Assembly: GCF_026239675.1 (NCBI RefSeq)
Contig: NZ_JAPIVQ010000005.1
Location: forward strand, 496,001-560,000
DNA from: Pedobacter sp. PLR
GTDB taxonomy: Bacteria > Bacteroidota > Bacteroidia > Sphingobacteriales > Sphingobacteriaceae
Length of the DNA stretch: 64,000 nt
Direction: 5' to 3'
The notes beneath the pieces were generated by a model. That model ran no database searches. It saw only the letters and a program-made list of their open reading frames with translations, and had not been told where the DNA came from. The position numbers and the translations under genes were made by a program. Below are positions 17,417 through 25,826 of this stretch, in pieces (positions within the stretch are counted from its first letter, which is position 1; every line of letters begins with the position of its first letter).

Positions 17417-20110
17417 CTAATTAATTTCAAATTGATACTTGCCTGCAGGAACAGAAATTACAGCTGGCAATACTTTGCCGGCCTGATAAGCTTTCTTGTC
17501 GCCGGTTAATGGAAAGCTGATGCTTGCGCTGGAATTTGCAGGAATAAGAACCTCATAAATCACTTTGTTTCCAGCCCTTTTCCAGGAGGATCTTATTTTA
17601 CCATAAGGCCCCTCATGTTCCGCTTCGAAATGGTTCAGACCCGACACGAAGTTAGGACGCAAGCGGACCTTTTTAAACCCTGGTTCTGCTTCATCGGTAT
17701 GAATCCCGCCAAGACCTTTAAATAACCAGGCGCCTATTTCGCCAAACATCATGTGGTTTAATGAAATGTCTCTTGGCGCATTAATGTCCCAGTTTTCATA
17801 AAGGGTAGTGGCGCCGTTTACGATCCACCATCCCCAGGAAGGATAGGTATCCTGTGCCGCCAGCTTGTAAGCGGTTTCGGCTTGTCCGTTGTCGCTGAGC
17901 GCATTTAAAATGGCCTTAGCGCCAAGTACACCAACGTCAAGGTGCATGCCGTCTGCGGCCACCCTTTTTGCCAGATTTGATGCAACTTTCGCCTGAATTG
18001 ATTCCGGTACCAGATTCCACTGTAAGGCCATGCTTAATTCGGTTTGCGTACCGGATGCATAAATTCCGGTTTCCGGTTTGAAGTATTTATCATTGATGGC
18101 CTTTTTAATTTTCTCAGCCAGTGTGTTGTAGTATTTTTCATCGGCAGGTTTACCAAATAAGCGGGCCGCTTTTGCAAGAATAACCGCATCCACATAGTAA
18201 TAAGTAGAAGAGGTATATTCCAGAGAAGATTCAGATTTAACGGGCACCCAGTCGCCTCTTCCAAAAGTGGTTAATCCCGCCGGACTAATACTTTCCACAT
18301 AAGCTACGTATTTCTTAATGCTGGTATAGGAATCTGAAAGCGGTTGAGCGTCCCCATAAAACAGGTATATGTTCCATGGAATGATGGCAATGGTACTGGT
18401 CCAGTCGGTTCCGTTGGCCGTTCCATATCCCCAGCCTCCTGTAGGAATAATATCAGGAAGCACGCCATTTGGCTGCTGTTCATCCCTGTGGTCTGCCAGC
18501 CATTTCTCATAAATGGTGATGGCATTGAAGTTAAAAAGACCAGTTTCTATGGCAAAATGGCCATCTCCTGTCCAGCCGTTCTTTTCGCGCTGTGGACAAT
18601 CGGTAGGGTAGCCCATTAAGTTAGACAAATAGGAATTGTTGGTTGCCCACCATAATCTGTCAATCAGCGGATTTGAGGAACTGATTTTTCCGGTAGCTGA
18701 AACATCGCTGTGCATAAAATATCCTGTGATACTTTCTTTGCTGAGCTGAATGGGTTTGCTGCTGCTGACTTCCACATACTGAAATCCTTTATAGTTGAAT
18801 TTGGGCATGAACTCCAGGGGACCCTTGCCGGATAAGGTGATGATATCAGTCTGAAATGGGTCAGTGTCATCTTTTGGACGATAGTAAACATCGATGTTGG
18901 ACAGGTCAACGCGGCCGTTTGGATAGAGGCGCTCGCCATGTTTTAACCGGATCACTGTACCTGCCGGACCATCAACTTTGATTTTCGTTACGCCGGCTAT
19001 ATTTCTGCCAAGGTCAAAAACATAGGTTGTATCATTGAATTTCTTCATGGACTTCACCGGGATTTCTTCCACATTGCGGATAGGCTCCATCGCTTGTGTC
19101 ACGATTTGATTGGAAGGTGCCTTACGCAGCACAACAGTATTCCAATGCTGATCGTTAAAATTGATGTTGTTCCAACCGGGTTGTTCCAGTCGGGCGTCAT
19201 AATGTTCTGCCGTATAAATGTTGTTCAATACCACAGGACCGGAGCTGGTTTTCCAGCCGCCATCAGAACTTACCAGGGCTGTTGTTCCGTCTTCATAAGT
19301 AATTCTTAAATCCAGGCAAAAAGCCGGTCTTGCTCTCCATGGGGCTTTATCAAAATTCCAAACCGCGATGGCCTGATGGTTGTACCAGCCATTGCCCAGT
19401 AATACGCCAACCGCATTCTGGCCTTTTTTAAGCTGAGCGGTCACATCATAAGAAACATATAGGTTCCTTTTGTCAAAGCGGGTATACATGGGGTCCAGGC
19501 GATGGTTACCTACTTTCCTGCCATTGAGATAGAGTTCGTAAAGTCCCCCTGCAGCGATGTAGGCTCTTGCTGATTTAATCGTTTTAGCTGATGTATTAAA
19601 AGCTTTTCTAAAGTAAGGTGCTTCCCGTCTCTCCGTGTTGTTTTTATCGGTGATCCAGATCCCTTTCCAATTCTCCATCTTCATCATTCCTGTTTCAAAA
19701 CTTGCCACAGGGAGGGAGGAAGTCGGTTTCCCGTCTTTATCCCAAAGCTCAACTGCCCAGAAATATTTGGTAAAAGGAGCCAGTGGCTGGCCTTGATAAT
19801 TGACCAAATTCACCGGTTTGCTGATTTTTCCGGAATCCCAGAAAGACCCTTTTTTTCGGGTTACCGCTAAGGAATCTTTGCCTACAATAATCCGGTACGC
19901 GGATTGATTAGCACCCTGTCGGGGATCGCTCATCATCCAGGAAAGACGCGGATGTACCGCATCAATGCCTAAAGGATTTTCCAGATGCTCGCATTTTAAT
20001 GCGGTAGACTGAACTTTTATGGTCTTTAAAGCCTGTCCAAATATGGGCAGGGCGAGGAACAGCATGGCTGAAGAAGGGAGGAGTTTTAGTAAATAAGGTT
20101 TCATCTCCAT
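17417..20110 (-). CDS. alpha-L-rhamnosidase, glycoside hydrolase family 78
   Basis: Secreted enzyme that removes terminal alpha-L-rhamnose from plant or bacterial glycans. Signal peptide 1-26 (start at Met1 or Met3 equally possible). Then an Ig-like N-terminal domain (about 35-145), a rhamnosidase N domain (148-320), a second beta domain (350-465), the (alpha/alpha)6 barrel (about 470-800) and a C-terminal beta domain (805-897). The general acid is probably Glu509 in DCPQREKNGWTGD; the general base is probably Glu791 in NHMMFGEIGAWLF. Length is usual for GH78. It probably works with the neighbouring SusCD/GH2 genes on a rhamnose- and galactose-containing glycan (inference from position). Confidence 0.93.
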   Translation of the reverse strand: MEMKPYLLKLLPSSAMLFLALPIFGQALKTIKVQSTALKCEHLENPLGIDAVHPRLSWMMSDPRQGANQSAYRIIVGKDSLAVTRKKGSFWDSGKISKPVNLVNYQGQPLAPFTKYFWAVELWDKDGKPTSSLPVASFETGMMKMENWKGIWITDKNNTERREAPYFRKAFNTSAKTIKSARAYIAAGGLYELYLNGRKVGNHRLDPMYTRFDKRNLYVSYDVTAQLKKGQNAVGVLLGNGWYNHQAIAVWNFDKAPWRARPAFCLDLRITYEDGTTALVSSDGGWKTSSGPVVLNNIYTAEHYDARLEQPGWNNINFNDQHWNTVVLRKAPSNQIVTQAMEPIRNVEEIPVKSMKKFNDTTYVFDLGRNIAGVTKIKVDGPAGTVIRLKHGERLYPNGRVDLSNIDVYYRPKDDTDPFQTDIITLSGKGPLEFMPKFNYKGFQYVEVSSSKPIQLSKESITGYFMHSDVSATGKISSSNPLIDRLWWATNNSYLSNLMGYPTDCPQREKNGWTGDGHFAIETGLFNFNAITIYEKWLADHRDEQQPNGVLPDIIPTGGWGYGTANGTDWTSTIAIIPWNIYLFYGDAQPLSDSYTSIKKYVAYVESISPAGLTTFGRGDWVPVKSESSLEYTSSTYYYVDAVILAKAARLFGKPADEKYYNTLAEKIKKAINDKYFKPETGIYASGTQTELSMALQWNLVPESIQAKVASNLAKRVAADGMHLDVGVLGAKAILNALSDNGQAETAYKLAAQDTYPSWGWWIVNGATTLYENWDINAPRDISLNHMMFGEIGAWLFKGLGGIHTDEAEPGFKKVRLRPNFVSGLNHFEAEHEGPYGKIRSSWKRAGNKVIYEVLIPANSSASISFPLTGDKKAYQAGKVLPAVISVPAGKYQFEIN

Positions 20111-20160
20111 GAAGTTATATAATTTTCTGAGATTCCTTATGTTTTTGACTATCCCTTTTT

Positions 20161-20409
20161 TTAATTGAGCGTAAAGATGAAATCGAATTCGTCAGAATTA
20201 CCTACGTAGAATTTGAGGGTGTTTTTTGGAGATTTCAGCAAAGGTGCAAATGGGCCGATTATGTCAGAAAACTGCATTTTCAGCACGTCCATGTCTGTGT
20301 CTTCAGGTACACGAATCAGCAGATCGCCACCACTGGACCTGATTTTCCAGCCTTTAAACGTTTTCTCTTTTTGAAGGAGTGCTTTCCACTCTTGTTGGTA
20401 TTTGCTCAT
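20161..20409 (-). CDS. small hypothetical protein
   Basis: An 82-residue soluble protein (starts MSKYQQEWKALLQKEKTF) with a beta-alpha-beta look: GWKIRSSGGDLLIRVPEDTD, a helix around MDVLKMQFSDIIG, then LKFYVGNSDEFDFIFTLN. No family recognised. It lies 50 bases upstream of the rhamnosidase gene and 41 bases after the DoxX-type gene, on the same strand, so the three could be co-transcribed. Confidence 0.65.
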   Translation of the reverse strand: MSKYQQEWKALLQKEKTFKGWKIRSSGGDLLIRVPEDTDMDVLKMQFSDIIGPFAPLLKSPKNTLKFYVGNSDEFDFIFTLN

Positions 20410-20450
20410 AACGTTGTTTTATTAAGGCGACAAGCACCTGTATGTTTTTA

Positions 20451-21701
20451 TTACTCAATGATCCATTGGAATTCTTTAGTGACCAATGGGAATTTTTCCC
20501 TGATTAATTCAATACTTACGTAATCCTTGTAAAGCGTACCATTTAAGATGAGCTGACCTTCAGCGGACTTTGTGTACGAGAAGCTATGTTTTGATTCATC
20601 TTTTTCAAAAACAATTTCCATTTTTTTATTTAAGGTATCAATTTTAATTTTAGCGGGTTCATATTCGTCATTAAAATATCTGATACCACTATCATTGTCA
20701 CCTCCGATCAATAAGAACTTCCAGTTCTTTTCAGTAGACTGAGCGTCTTTTGGTTTAGAAAAAGAGTTGATCCGGTAGGCACCATAAAGCAGCGTCTTTT
20801 TCGGGTCTTTTGAAAAATACTTATTCATTTGTTGCATATGAAGCGCCAGACCAATGAGTGTCATCAAAATGAACAGATACTTGACGGTGTATTTAGTATA
20901 ATAAAGCCACTTTTTTCTGATCTCCGGAGCTGCTAACATTTTTAAAGCAACAGCCTTTCCCTTGAGGAAAAAGTCAATCAGCGTGCCAAAGTTAGGGGCC
21001 AGCAAAAAGAGACAGAACACAAACAGTGCGGTAGAGACCATTTTTACGGGTACTCCATAGAAATAATTGACCATCATGATGTTGAAGGCGGTCATCAGTG
21101 TTAAAAAAGCACCAATGGTGGTAGTTCTTCTGAAGAAGAGTAATACTGCCAGGACTTCTGCAAAGCCAACAAATATATTGTATCCCTTAGAATAGCCGAA
21201 AAAGCCCCAGGCTAAACCCATCGGACGATTTTCTCCGTAATTTTGTGTCAATTGGAAGAGACCGGGGAAAGGGAACTGCGTTTTCGTGAACTTAACCAGC
21301 CCGTAATTGAGCAACATAATTCCCACATAAAAACGAACGGCAACGGTTAACCAATAATAAAGCTGTTCGTAGTTTTTTCTTTTCCGGTCTGCAATTGACC
21401 AGATGAGGGTTCCAATTAGAGAAAACAAAGTAATGATCAATAAAGCAACATAAGCAAAGGTGGTGTCGCCACTGCCGCTCACATGGTAGGTAGCCTCATG
21501 AGCCGTATCTAAATATTGTTTTGCGAACCAGGGCACGAAGTCTTTAAATAATTCGAGAGGGTAGTTAAATAATCGGACCAATAAGGGAGTAACGCCGTTA
21601 TTGAAGATAATGATAAAAAGGAGGAACAAAAGAAAGATAAATCTGAAGGCTGTTTTCTGTAGTAAGGTCCAGTCGTTTTGTTGGTCCAAAGTGTTATTCA
21701 T
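20451..21701 (-). CDS. DoxX-like integral membrane protein
   Basis: A 416-residue inner-membrane protein. Helices: one near residues 15-40, then a DoxX-type four-helix block (about 80-250; FYVGIMLLNYGLVKFTKTQFPFPG, NIFVGFAEVLAVLLFFRRTTTIGAFLTL), one near 275-292, and a soluble C-terminal domain (about 300-416) rich in beta strands (IDTLNKKMEIVFEKDESKHSFSY). DoxX-like proteins are linked to redox and stress functions, but the activity of this subtype is not known. It starts divergently from the thioesterase gene, with an 18-bp repeat cluster between them. Confidence 0.78.
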   Translation of the reverse strand: MNNTLDQQNDWTLLQKTAFRFIFLLFLLFIIIFNNGVTPLLVRLFNYPLELFKDFVPWFAKQYLDTAHEATYHVSGSGDTTFAYVALLIITLFSLIGTLIWSIADRKRKNYEQLYYWLTVAVRFYVGIMLLNYGLVKFTKTQFPFPGLFQLTQNYGENRPMGLAWGFFGYSKGYNIFVGFAEVLAVLLFFRRTTTIGAFLTLMTAFNIMMVNYFYGVPVKMVSTALFVFCLFLLAPNFGTLIDFFLKGKAVALKMLAAPEIRKKWLYYTKYTVKYLFILMTLIGLALHMQQMNKYFSKDPKKTLLYGAYRINSFSKPKDAQSTEKNWKFLLIGGDNDSGIRYFNDEYEPAKIKIDTLNKKMEIVFEKDESKHSFSYTKSAEGQLILNGTLYKDYVSIELIREKFPLVTKEFQWIIE

Positions 21702-21725
21702 GCATTTGAAAGGTTAATTGTCTGC

Positions 21726-21779
21726 TTGCAGTAAGCTGTCGGCTTGCAATAGGTTGTTTAATTGCAATGTGGTTTATAA
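21726..21779. repeat. three degenerate 18-bp tandem repeats
   Basis: TTGCA recurs at 21726, 21744 and 21762, exactly 18 bases apart, with partly conserved following bases (GTAAGCTGT, ATAGGTTGT, ATGTGGTTT). The cluster lies in the divergent promoter region of the DoxX-like and thioesterase genes and could hold operator sites. Confidence 0.5.
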
Positions 21780-21874
21780 GCTTGATTGTTGGCAGGTATT
21801 AAGGTTAATTGTTTAAATACAATATCGTAAAACACCCGATGAATCTTAGGTTTTATTTCATTTTGGAAAACGCG

Positions 21875-21904
21875 TTTGAATAATGGATAAGTTCACGATC
21901 TTTG
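21875..21904 (+). promoter_or_regulatory. candidate promoter of the thioesterase gene
   Basis: TTTG at 21875-21878, 18 bases, then GATCTTTG at 21897-21904, one mismatch from TAnnTTTG at its first bases. The ATG at 21911 is only 6 bases further, so the transcript would be nearly leaderless. Sequence match only. Confidence 0.35.
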
Positions 21905-21910
21905 ACAATT

Positions 21911-22303
21911 ATGAAGGATTATATTTTTGAAATTCAGTTGAAAGTAAGGGATTATGAATGTGACATTCAGGGTGTGGTAAATAATGCAGTGTACCAATCT
22001 TATTTAGAGCACGCCAGACATGAATACCTGTTGTCTAAGGAAAAATCCTTTAAAGAACTTACAGCACAGGGAATCCTCTTAATGGTATCCCGGATTGAGA
22101 TGGATTTTAAAAGATCCCTCAGCAGTACCGATGTGTTTTCGGTGCAACTTAGAACGGAACGTCAGGGCCTGAAGCTGGTGTTTTTCCAGGATATTATCCG
22201 TGTTTCGGATCAGGCCTTATGCCTTAAAGCAAAAGTAGAAGTAATCGCAAAAATAGATGACAAACTAAGCAGAGGAGAGATTTTTGATACCCTGGGTGTA
22301 TAA
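21911..22303 (+). CDS. acyl-CoA thioesterase, hotdog fold (YbgC/FadM-like)
   Basis: Single-domain 4-hydroxybenzoyl-CoA-thioesterase-like enzyme that hydrolyses acyl-CoA thioesters in the cytoplasm. The catalytic Asp18 sits in the motif DIQGVVNNAVYQSYLEHAR, the usual D-x-x-G-V-V-x-N-x-x-Y/W. The length of 130 residues is typical. I chose ATG 21911 over an in-frame TTG at 21902 because the latter overlaps the likely promoter. No linked operon; substrate unknown. Confidence 0.87.
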   Translation: MKDYIFEIQLKVRDYECDIQGVVNNAVYQSYLEHARHEYLLSKEKSFKELTAQGILLMVSRIEMDFKRSLSSTDVFSVQLRTERQGLKLVFFQDIIRVSDQALCLKAKVEVIAKIDDKLSRGEIFDTLGV

Positions 22304-22371
22304 GATACAGCCGGAGTATAATTAATATTTAACAGCGTGTGATTGTCTGATTTTGTTGGTATTATTGTTAA

Positions 22372-24036
22372 ATGACGATAACGCCTCTTATTTTAACTAC
22401 AATAGCACTCTTTTTCTTGCTCCGGTACTTGTCAAAGTGGTATCTCGGCCATAAGAAGAAAAAGGTTAAAGCTGAGCTGGCTGAGAAATGGGGGCAGGAA
22501 GAGATCGTTTACAGGGATTTTGACCGCATTGGACTTTACAATGATCATCTTGTTCAAGACAATGAGCAGCATCAGCTGACCGCTAAAAGCCTGGAAGACC
22601 TGAATATTAACGAGGTTTTTAGTAAAATAGATAGGTGTAAGACCAAAATCGGACAACAATATCTGTATTACTTATTACAAAATCCGGCTAAGGAGCTGGA
22701 GGAGTTGAAACAGAGGAATCGTTTCATCGACTTGTTTTTTAACCATAAGGAATTGAGAGAAGAACTGGAAGTTAATCTTTTGAAACTGAATAAATCTTTA
22801 ACTTATTTTATCCCTAATATTATATTCGACTGGAAATTAAAGCCATCCGGAAACAAGTATGTGATTCTGATTTTAAGCGTGCTGCCCTTGATTATTGTCC
22901 CGCTTTGTCTGCTTTATGGACGTTATTTTTTCGTGTTGTTGTTCCTCAGTTTTATCGTAAACCTGATTATTCATTTTAAGCATAAAGCAAAAGTGGAGTT
23001 TTTCATTTCTCCCTTTTCACAGCTTCCCAAACTTATTAATCATGTGCAAAGTTTATCCGGGTTAGATCCGCATCTACTGGATGAGGAAGCACTAAAAGCC
23101 TGCAATAAATTAAAACCCCTTGTCAGGTATCAGTTTTTACTGCATTCGGAAAAGCCAGATCAAAATGATTTTTCTAGTGTAGGCTGGTTACTGTTGGAAT
23201 ATATTAAGGTCACCTTTCTGGTTGAAAATAATTTACTGGATAAGTGTATTGCGATTACCAATAATTTAAGACCGGAAATTCATGTATTGTATAAGTTTAT
23301 CGGGAATTTAGATAGCTGTCAATCTATTGCCGCTTACCGGACCGGGCTGGACTATTTCTGTGTGCCCGACTTTGATGATACTTACACGCATCTGGACATC
23401 AAGGATGCTTATCACCCTTTGCTGGTGAATTGTGAGCCAAATAACCTTAAAACAGAAGCACAGGGACTGGTCATCACAGGTTCAAACATGTCCGGAAAAA
23501 CAACCTTTATGAGAACAATCGCGCTGAATGTGATCATGGCTCAAACCATTTATACAGTATGCGCAACTCAATACAAAGCTTCGTTTTTTAACGTTTTTAC
23601 TTCAATTGGAATCCAGGACGATATCCTGTCGGGAAGGAGCTATTATTTAGAGGAAATCTGTTCGATTCACGCTTTTATAGATCAATCGAAAAACACGGAA
23701 AGCCGTAATTTATTTGTCATCGATGAATTGTTTAAAGGGACAAATACCCTGGAAAGGATAGCAGGAGCAAAGGGTGTACTCGAATATCTGGTGAAAAACA
23801 AAAACATGGTGATGGTTGCCACGCATGATCTGGAGCTGGCGAATTTGCTGAGCCCGGAATACAGCCTTTTCCATTTCGCAGAGGAGGTAGCGCATGGGGG
23901 ATATGTTTTCGATTATAAAATCAAAGCGGGAGTCCTTCAAACGAAGAATGCGATCCGGCTGCTGGAACTATTTGGTTATCCTTCAGTAGTGATCAACTCG
24001 GCTAATCAATATATGAAATCCAGAATGGAAAGCTAA
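22372..24036 (+). CDS. membrane-anchored MutS-like ATPase (MutS core and ATPase domain only)
   Basis: A MutS-family protein without the mismatch-recognition domains. One membrane helix at residues 3-20 and two at about 163-200 anchor it. A helical MutS-core-like region (about 65-150 and 205-330) is followed by the ABC-type ATPase domain: Walker A GSNMSGKTTF (370-379), a signature-like ILSGRSYYLEE (419-428), Walker B LFVIDELFKGTN (447-458) and His485 in the switch region. Such short membrane MutS relatives recur in Bacteroidota, and their role is not established; post-replicative repair is unlikely without the sensing domains (inference). It ends overlapping the 3' end of the convergent patatin gene by four bases. 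Confidence 0.87.
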   Translation: MTITPLILTTIALFFLLRYLSKWYLGHKKKKVKAELAEKWGQEEIVYRDFDRIGLYNDHLVQDNEQHQLTAKSLEDLNINEVFSKIDRCKTKIGQQYLYYLLQNPAKELEELKQRNRFIDLFFNHKELREELEVNLLKLNKSLTYFIPNIIFDWKLKPSGNKYVILILSVLPLIIVPLCLLYGRYFFVLLFLSFIVNLIIHFKHKAKVEFFISPFSQLPKLINHVQSLSGLDPHLLDEEALKACNKLKPLVRYQFLLHSEKPDQNDFSSVGWLLLEYIKVTFLVENNLLDKCIAITNNLRPEIHVLYKFIGNLDSCQSIAAYRTGLDYFCVPDFDDTYTHLDIKDAYHPLLVNCEPNNLKTEAQGLVITGSNMSGKTTFMRTIALNVIMAQTIYTVCATQYKASFFNVFTSIGIQDDILSGRSYYLEEICSIHAFIDQSKNTESRNLFVIDELFKGTNTLERIAGAKGVLEYLVKNKNMVMVATHDLELANLLSPEYSLFHFAEEVAHGGYVFDYKIKAGVLQTKNAIRLLELFGYPSVVINSANQYMKSRMES

Positions 24037-24944
24037 TTGATTTCAACCACTTTTGGATTCAATGCACTGGCTTCTCCGCATTTAAAGCCTAAATCCCACC
24101 AGAGTTTCATTTGTTCCGGATCAAAGATCAGGGAATTGGAAGTGAGTACCTCCAGTGGATGGTAAAAATGGAGCTTCACCTTTTTATTTAAGCTTTCCAG
24201 TTTCCCGATAGTCAAATCGTCCAGACCGATCTGGTTCAGCATGAAACCGAAAATGCGGTAGGTTAAATCCAGCGCATTATGGATTGCGGGGGTTTGCAGC
24301 AGACTTCTGTCTGATTTTAATACAATGACATCAATATCTGTTGCGCCTCTTTGTATCGCCTCGTAAATAGGGATCAGGTCGCCCATCCCACCATCAGCAT
24401 AATCATCGCCGTTTTTTCTTACCAGACTCATAAATGGGACCAGGGAGGTAGAGGCCCAGATCCAGTCGCAATAATCCTCATAGCTACAGTCTTTCGCCAG
24501 CTTATATTCTACGGTCATTTTACTTAAATTAGAGACGGTAACGATCACATCACGGTCAGCATTCAGTATCCTTTTGTAGTCATCAGGAGTAATGGTTTTT
24601 TTGATCAGCTCTCTAAGATTTTTACTTTCTCCAAAGGTCATCCGCTTTTTCAGGAACATCTTCAATATCCCCAGATGATTGATGCTGGTCCTGAATAATC
24701 CATTTTTCCTTTTTTTAATAATAAATGGATCGATGTTGAAAATCTGTTCCTGGGTGACGGCAGTAAAGACAGTTTTCAATTTGGGGATTTCAGCAATGGA
24801 AAGTAAGGGTACCAACAGACTCCCGGTAGAGCTGCCTATAAAAATTTTGTAATCGTGTTTACATACCGTAATCAAATACTCAGCAAGGCCACCTGCAAAT
24901 GCGCCCTTACTGCCACCTCCGGAAATCACCAATGCTCTAACCAT
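24033..24944 (-). CDS. patatin-like phospholipase
   Basis: Lipid acyl hydrolase of the patatin fold. The oxyanion loop GGGSKG (9-14), the nucleophile Ser39 in GSSTGS and the catalytic Asp185 in ADGGMGD form the complete Ser-Asp dyad set. No signal peptide is seen, so it is probably cytoplasmic or peripheral. It converges on the MutS-like gene with a four-base overlap of the ends. Confidence 0.9.
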   Translation of the reverse strand: MVRALVISGGGSKGAFAGGLAEYLITVCKHDYKIFIGSSTGSLLVPLLSIAEIPKLKTVFTAVTQEQIFNIDPFIIKKRKNGLFRTSINHLGILKMFLKKRMTFGESKNLRELIKKTITPDDYKRILNADRDVIVTVSNLSKMTVEYKLAKDCSYEDYCDWIWASTSLVPFMSLVRKNGDDYADGGMGDLIPIYEAIQRGATDIDVIVLKSDRSLLQTPAIHNALDLTYRIFGFMLNQIGLDDLTIGKLESLNKKVKLHFYHPLEVLTSNSLIFDPEQMKLWWDLGFKCGEASALNPKVVEIN

Positions 24945-25559
24945 ATTTTTTTGAGTATTAAATTAATGATTTTTTCTGATCTGGTGGAAATTTACTGCTG
25001 AGACCTCTGGTTTAGGTCCCGGGTTTTCCTTTTTTACAGTTCCTGAAAATGCTGATTATTGTGAGAACAAGATAGCTCAGCTTTCGCTGTTTTATAGTTT
25101 TTACGTTCTTTTTTTAAAAGAGTTCAATTTCAAAAAAAAAACAAATACCGTAAGTATAAAGTGTAGTATGTTGTTGATTATTTAACTTTTTGATTACAGG
25201 AATGTGTTAAGTGTGGGTGTTGGGCTGCTTATTTGATTAAATAGTTCACATATGCTTGTTAAAGGGTGTTTTTACTCGGTTTTTGTTTAAGTTCAGTTGA
25301 CTTTTCTTATGAATAAAATGAATAGATTGAACAATGGCGGGAAATACCTCATTATTTCGGTCATAAATCCTATTTGTTTAGTAAATGCCGCTAGTTTTTT
25401 GTGTTATTTCTACTGAACAGCGGCATTTCTTCTGTTTCTTTCCCTGATTTGTTTTTCGATTCTATAGTTATATTCGGCCAGTGTTTGGCCAAAACTACTA
25501 AGGCGTATCCTGAAAAGCCTTGAAAAGAGTAAGGAATTTAAATCAATATAATCCCTATT
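24945..25559. other. long AT-rich intergenic region before the double-glycine peptide gene
   Basis: No convincing gene over 40 residues. It contains homopolymer runs (T8 near 25110, A10 near 25133), a 35-codon frame at 25309-25416, a 10-bp inverted repeat at 25383-25428 and a small hairpin (GGCCA/TGGCC, 25476-25490) near the start of the peptide gene. The region is long for this window and may hold the regulation of the peptide cassette. Confidence 0.6.
25383..25428 (+). repeat. 10-bp perfect inverted repeat upstream of the peptide cassette
   Basis: AAATGCCGCT (25383-25392) and AGCGGCATTT (25419-25428) are exact reverse complements separated by 26 bases; the right arm runs into a pyrimidine-rich stretch CTTCTGTTTCTTT. 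It could be a long-loop terminator, a leader hairpin or a regulator site. Confidence 0.5.
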
Positions 25560-25766
25560 ATGAAAAATTTAGAATTAAAAAACCTTGGTGTTCAGGAAAT
25601 GAATACAGAAGAAATGACAAAAGTTGAAGGTGGTGGTTTAGTAGGTGGTATTTTAGATGGTCTTTTGACTTCTATTGCTGGTACTTTAAACACACTTGGT
25701 ACTGATACTTCTGCGTTCCTTAGCAAAACATTGACTAATGTTTTGAAATTAGTTTGGAGCCTGTAA
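25560..25766 (+). CDS. double-glycine leader peptide precursor (bacteriocin-like)
   Basis: A 68-residue precursor with a leader of the GG type: MKNLELKNLGVQEMNTEEMT followed by KVEGG, with conserved Leu and Glu spacing before Gly24-Gly25. Cleavage after Gly25 would release a 43-residue core of about 4.3 kDa. The core has no Cys, so lanthionine or thioether rings are unlikely. It is hydrophobic and helical in character, with Gly26, Gly30 and Gly34 forming consecutive GxxxG steps as in class IIb bacteriocins, and ends LKLVWSL. The adjacent HlyD and C39-ABC genes are the expected processing and export machinery. No immunity gene is evident. It could be a bacteriocin or a signalling peptide. Confidence 0.85.
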   Translation: MKNLELKNLGVQEMNTEEMTKVEGGGLVGGILDGLLTSIAGTLNTLGTDTSAFLSKTLTNVLKLVWSL

Positions 25767-25777
25767 TAAATTTATTT

Positions 25778-25811
25778 ACAACTGCTATCCTGATTTCAGG
25801 GTAGCGGTTGT
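25778..25811 (+). promoter_or_regulatory. 15-bp hairpin between peptide and exporter genes
   Basis: A nearly continuous stem (left arm ACAACTGCTATCCTG, right arm CAGGGTAGCGGTTGT, two G-T wobbles) with a four-base loop lies between the peptide stop codon and the HlyD start. No U-tract follows, so it is more likely an attenuator or RNA-stability element than a full terminator. Confidence 0.6.
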
Positions 25812-25826
25812 AATACTATTTAAACT

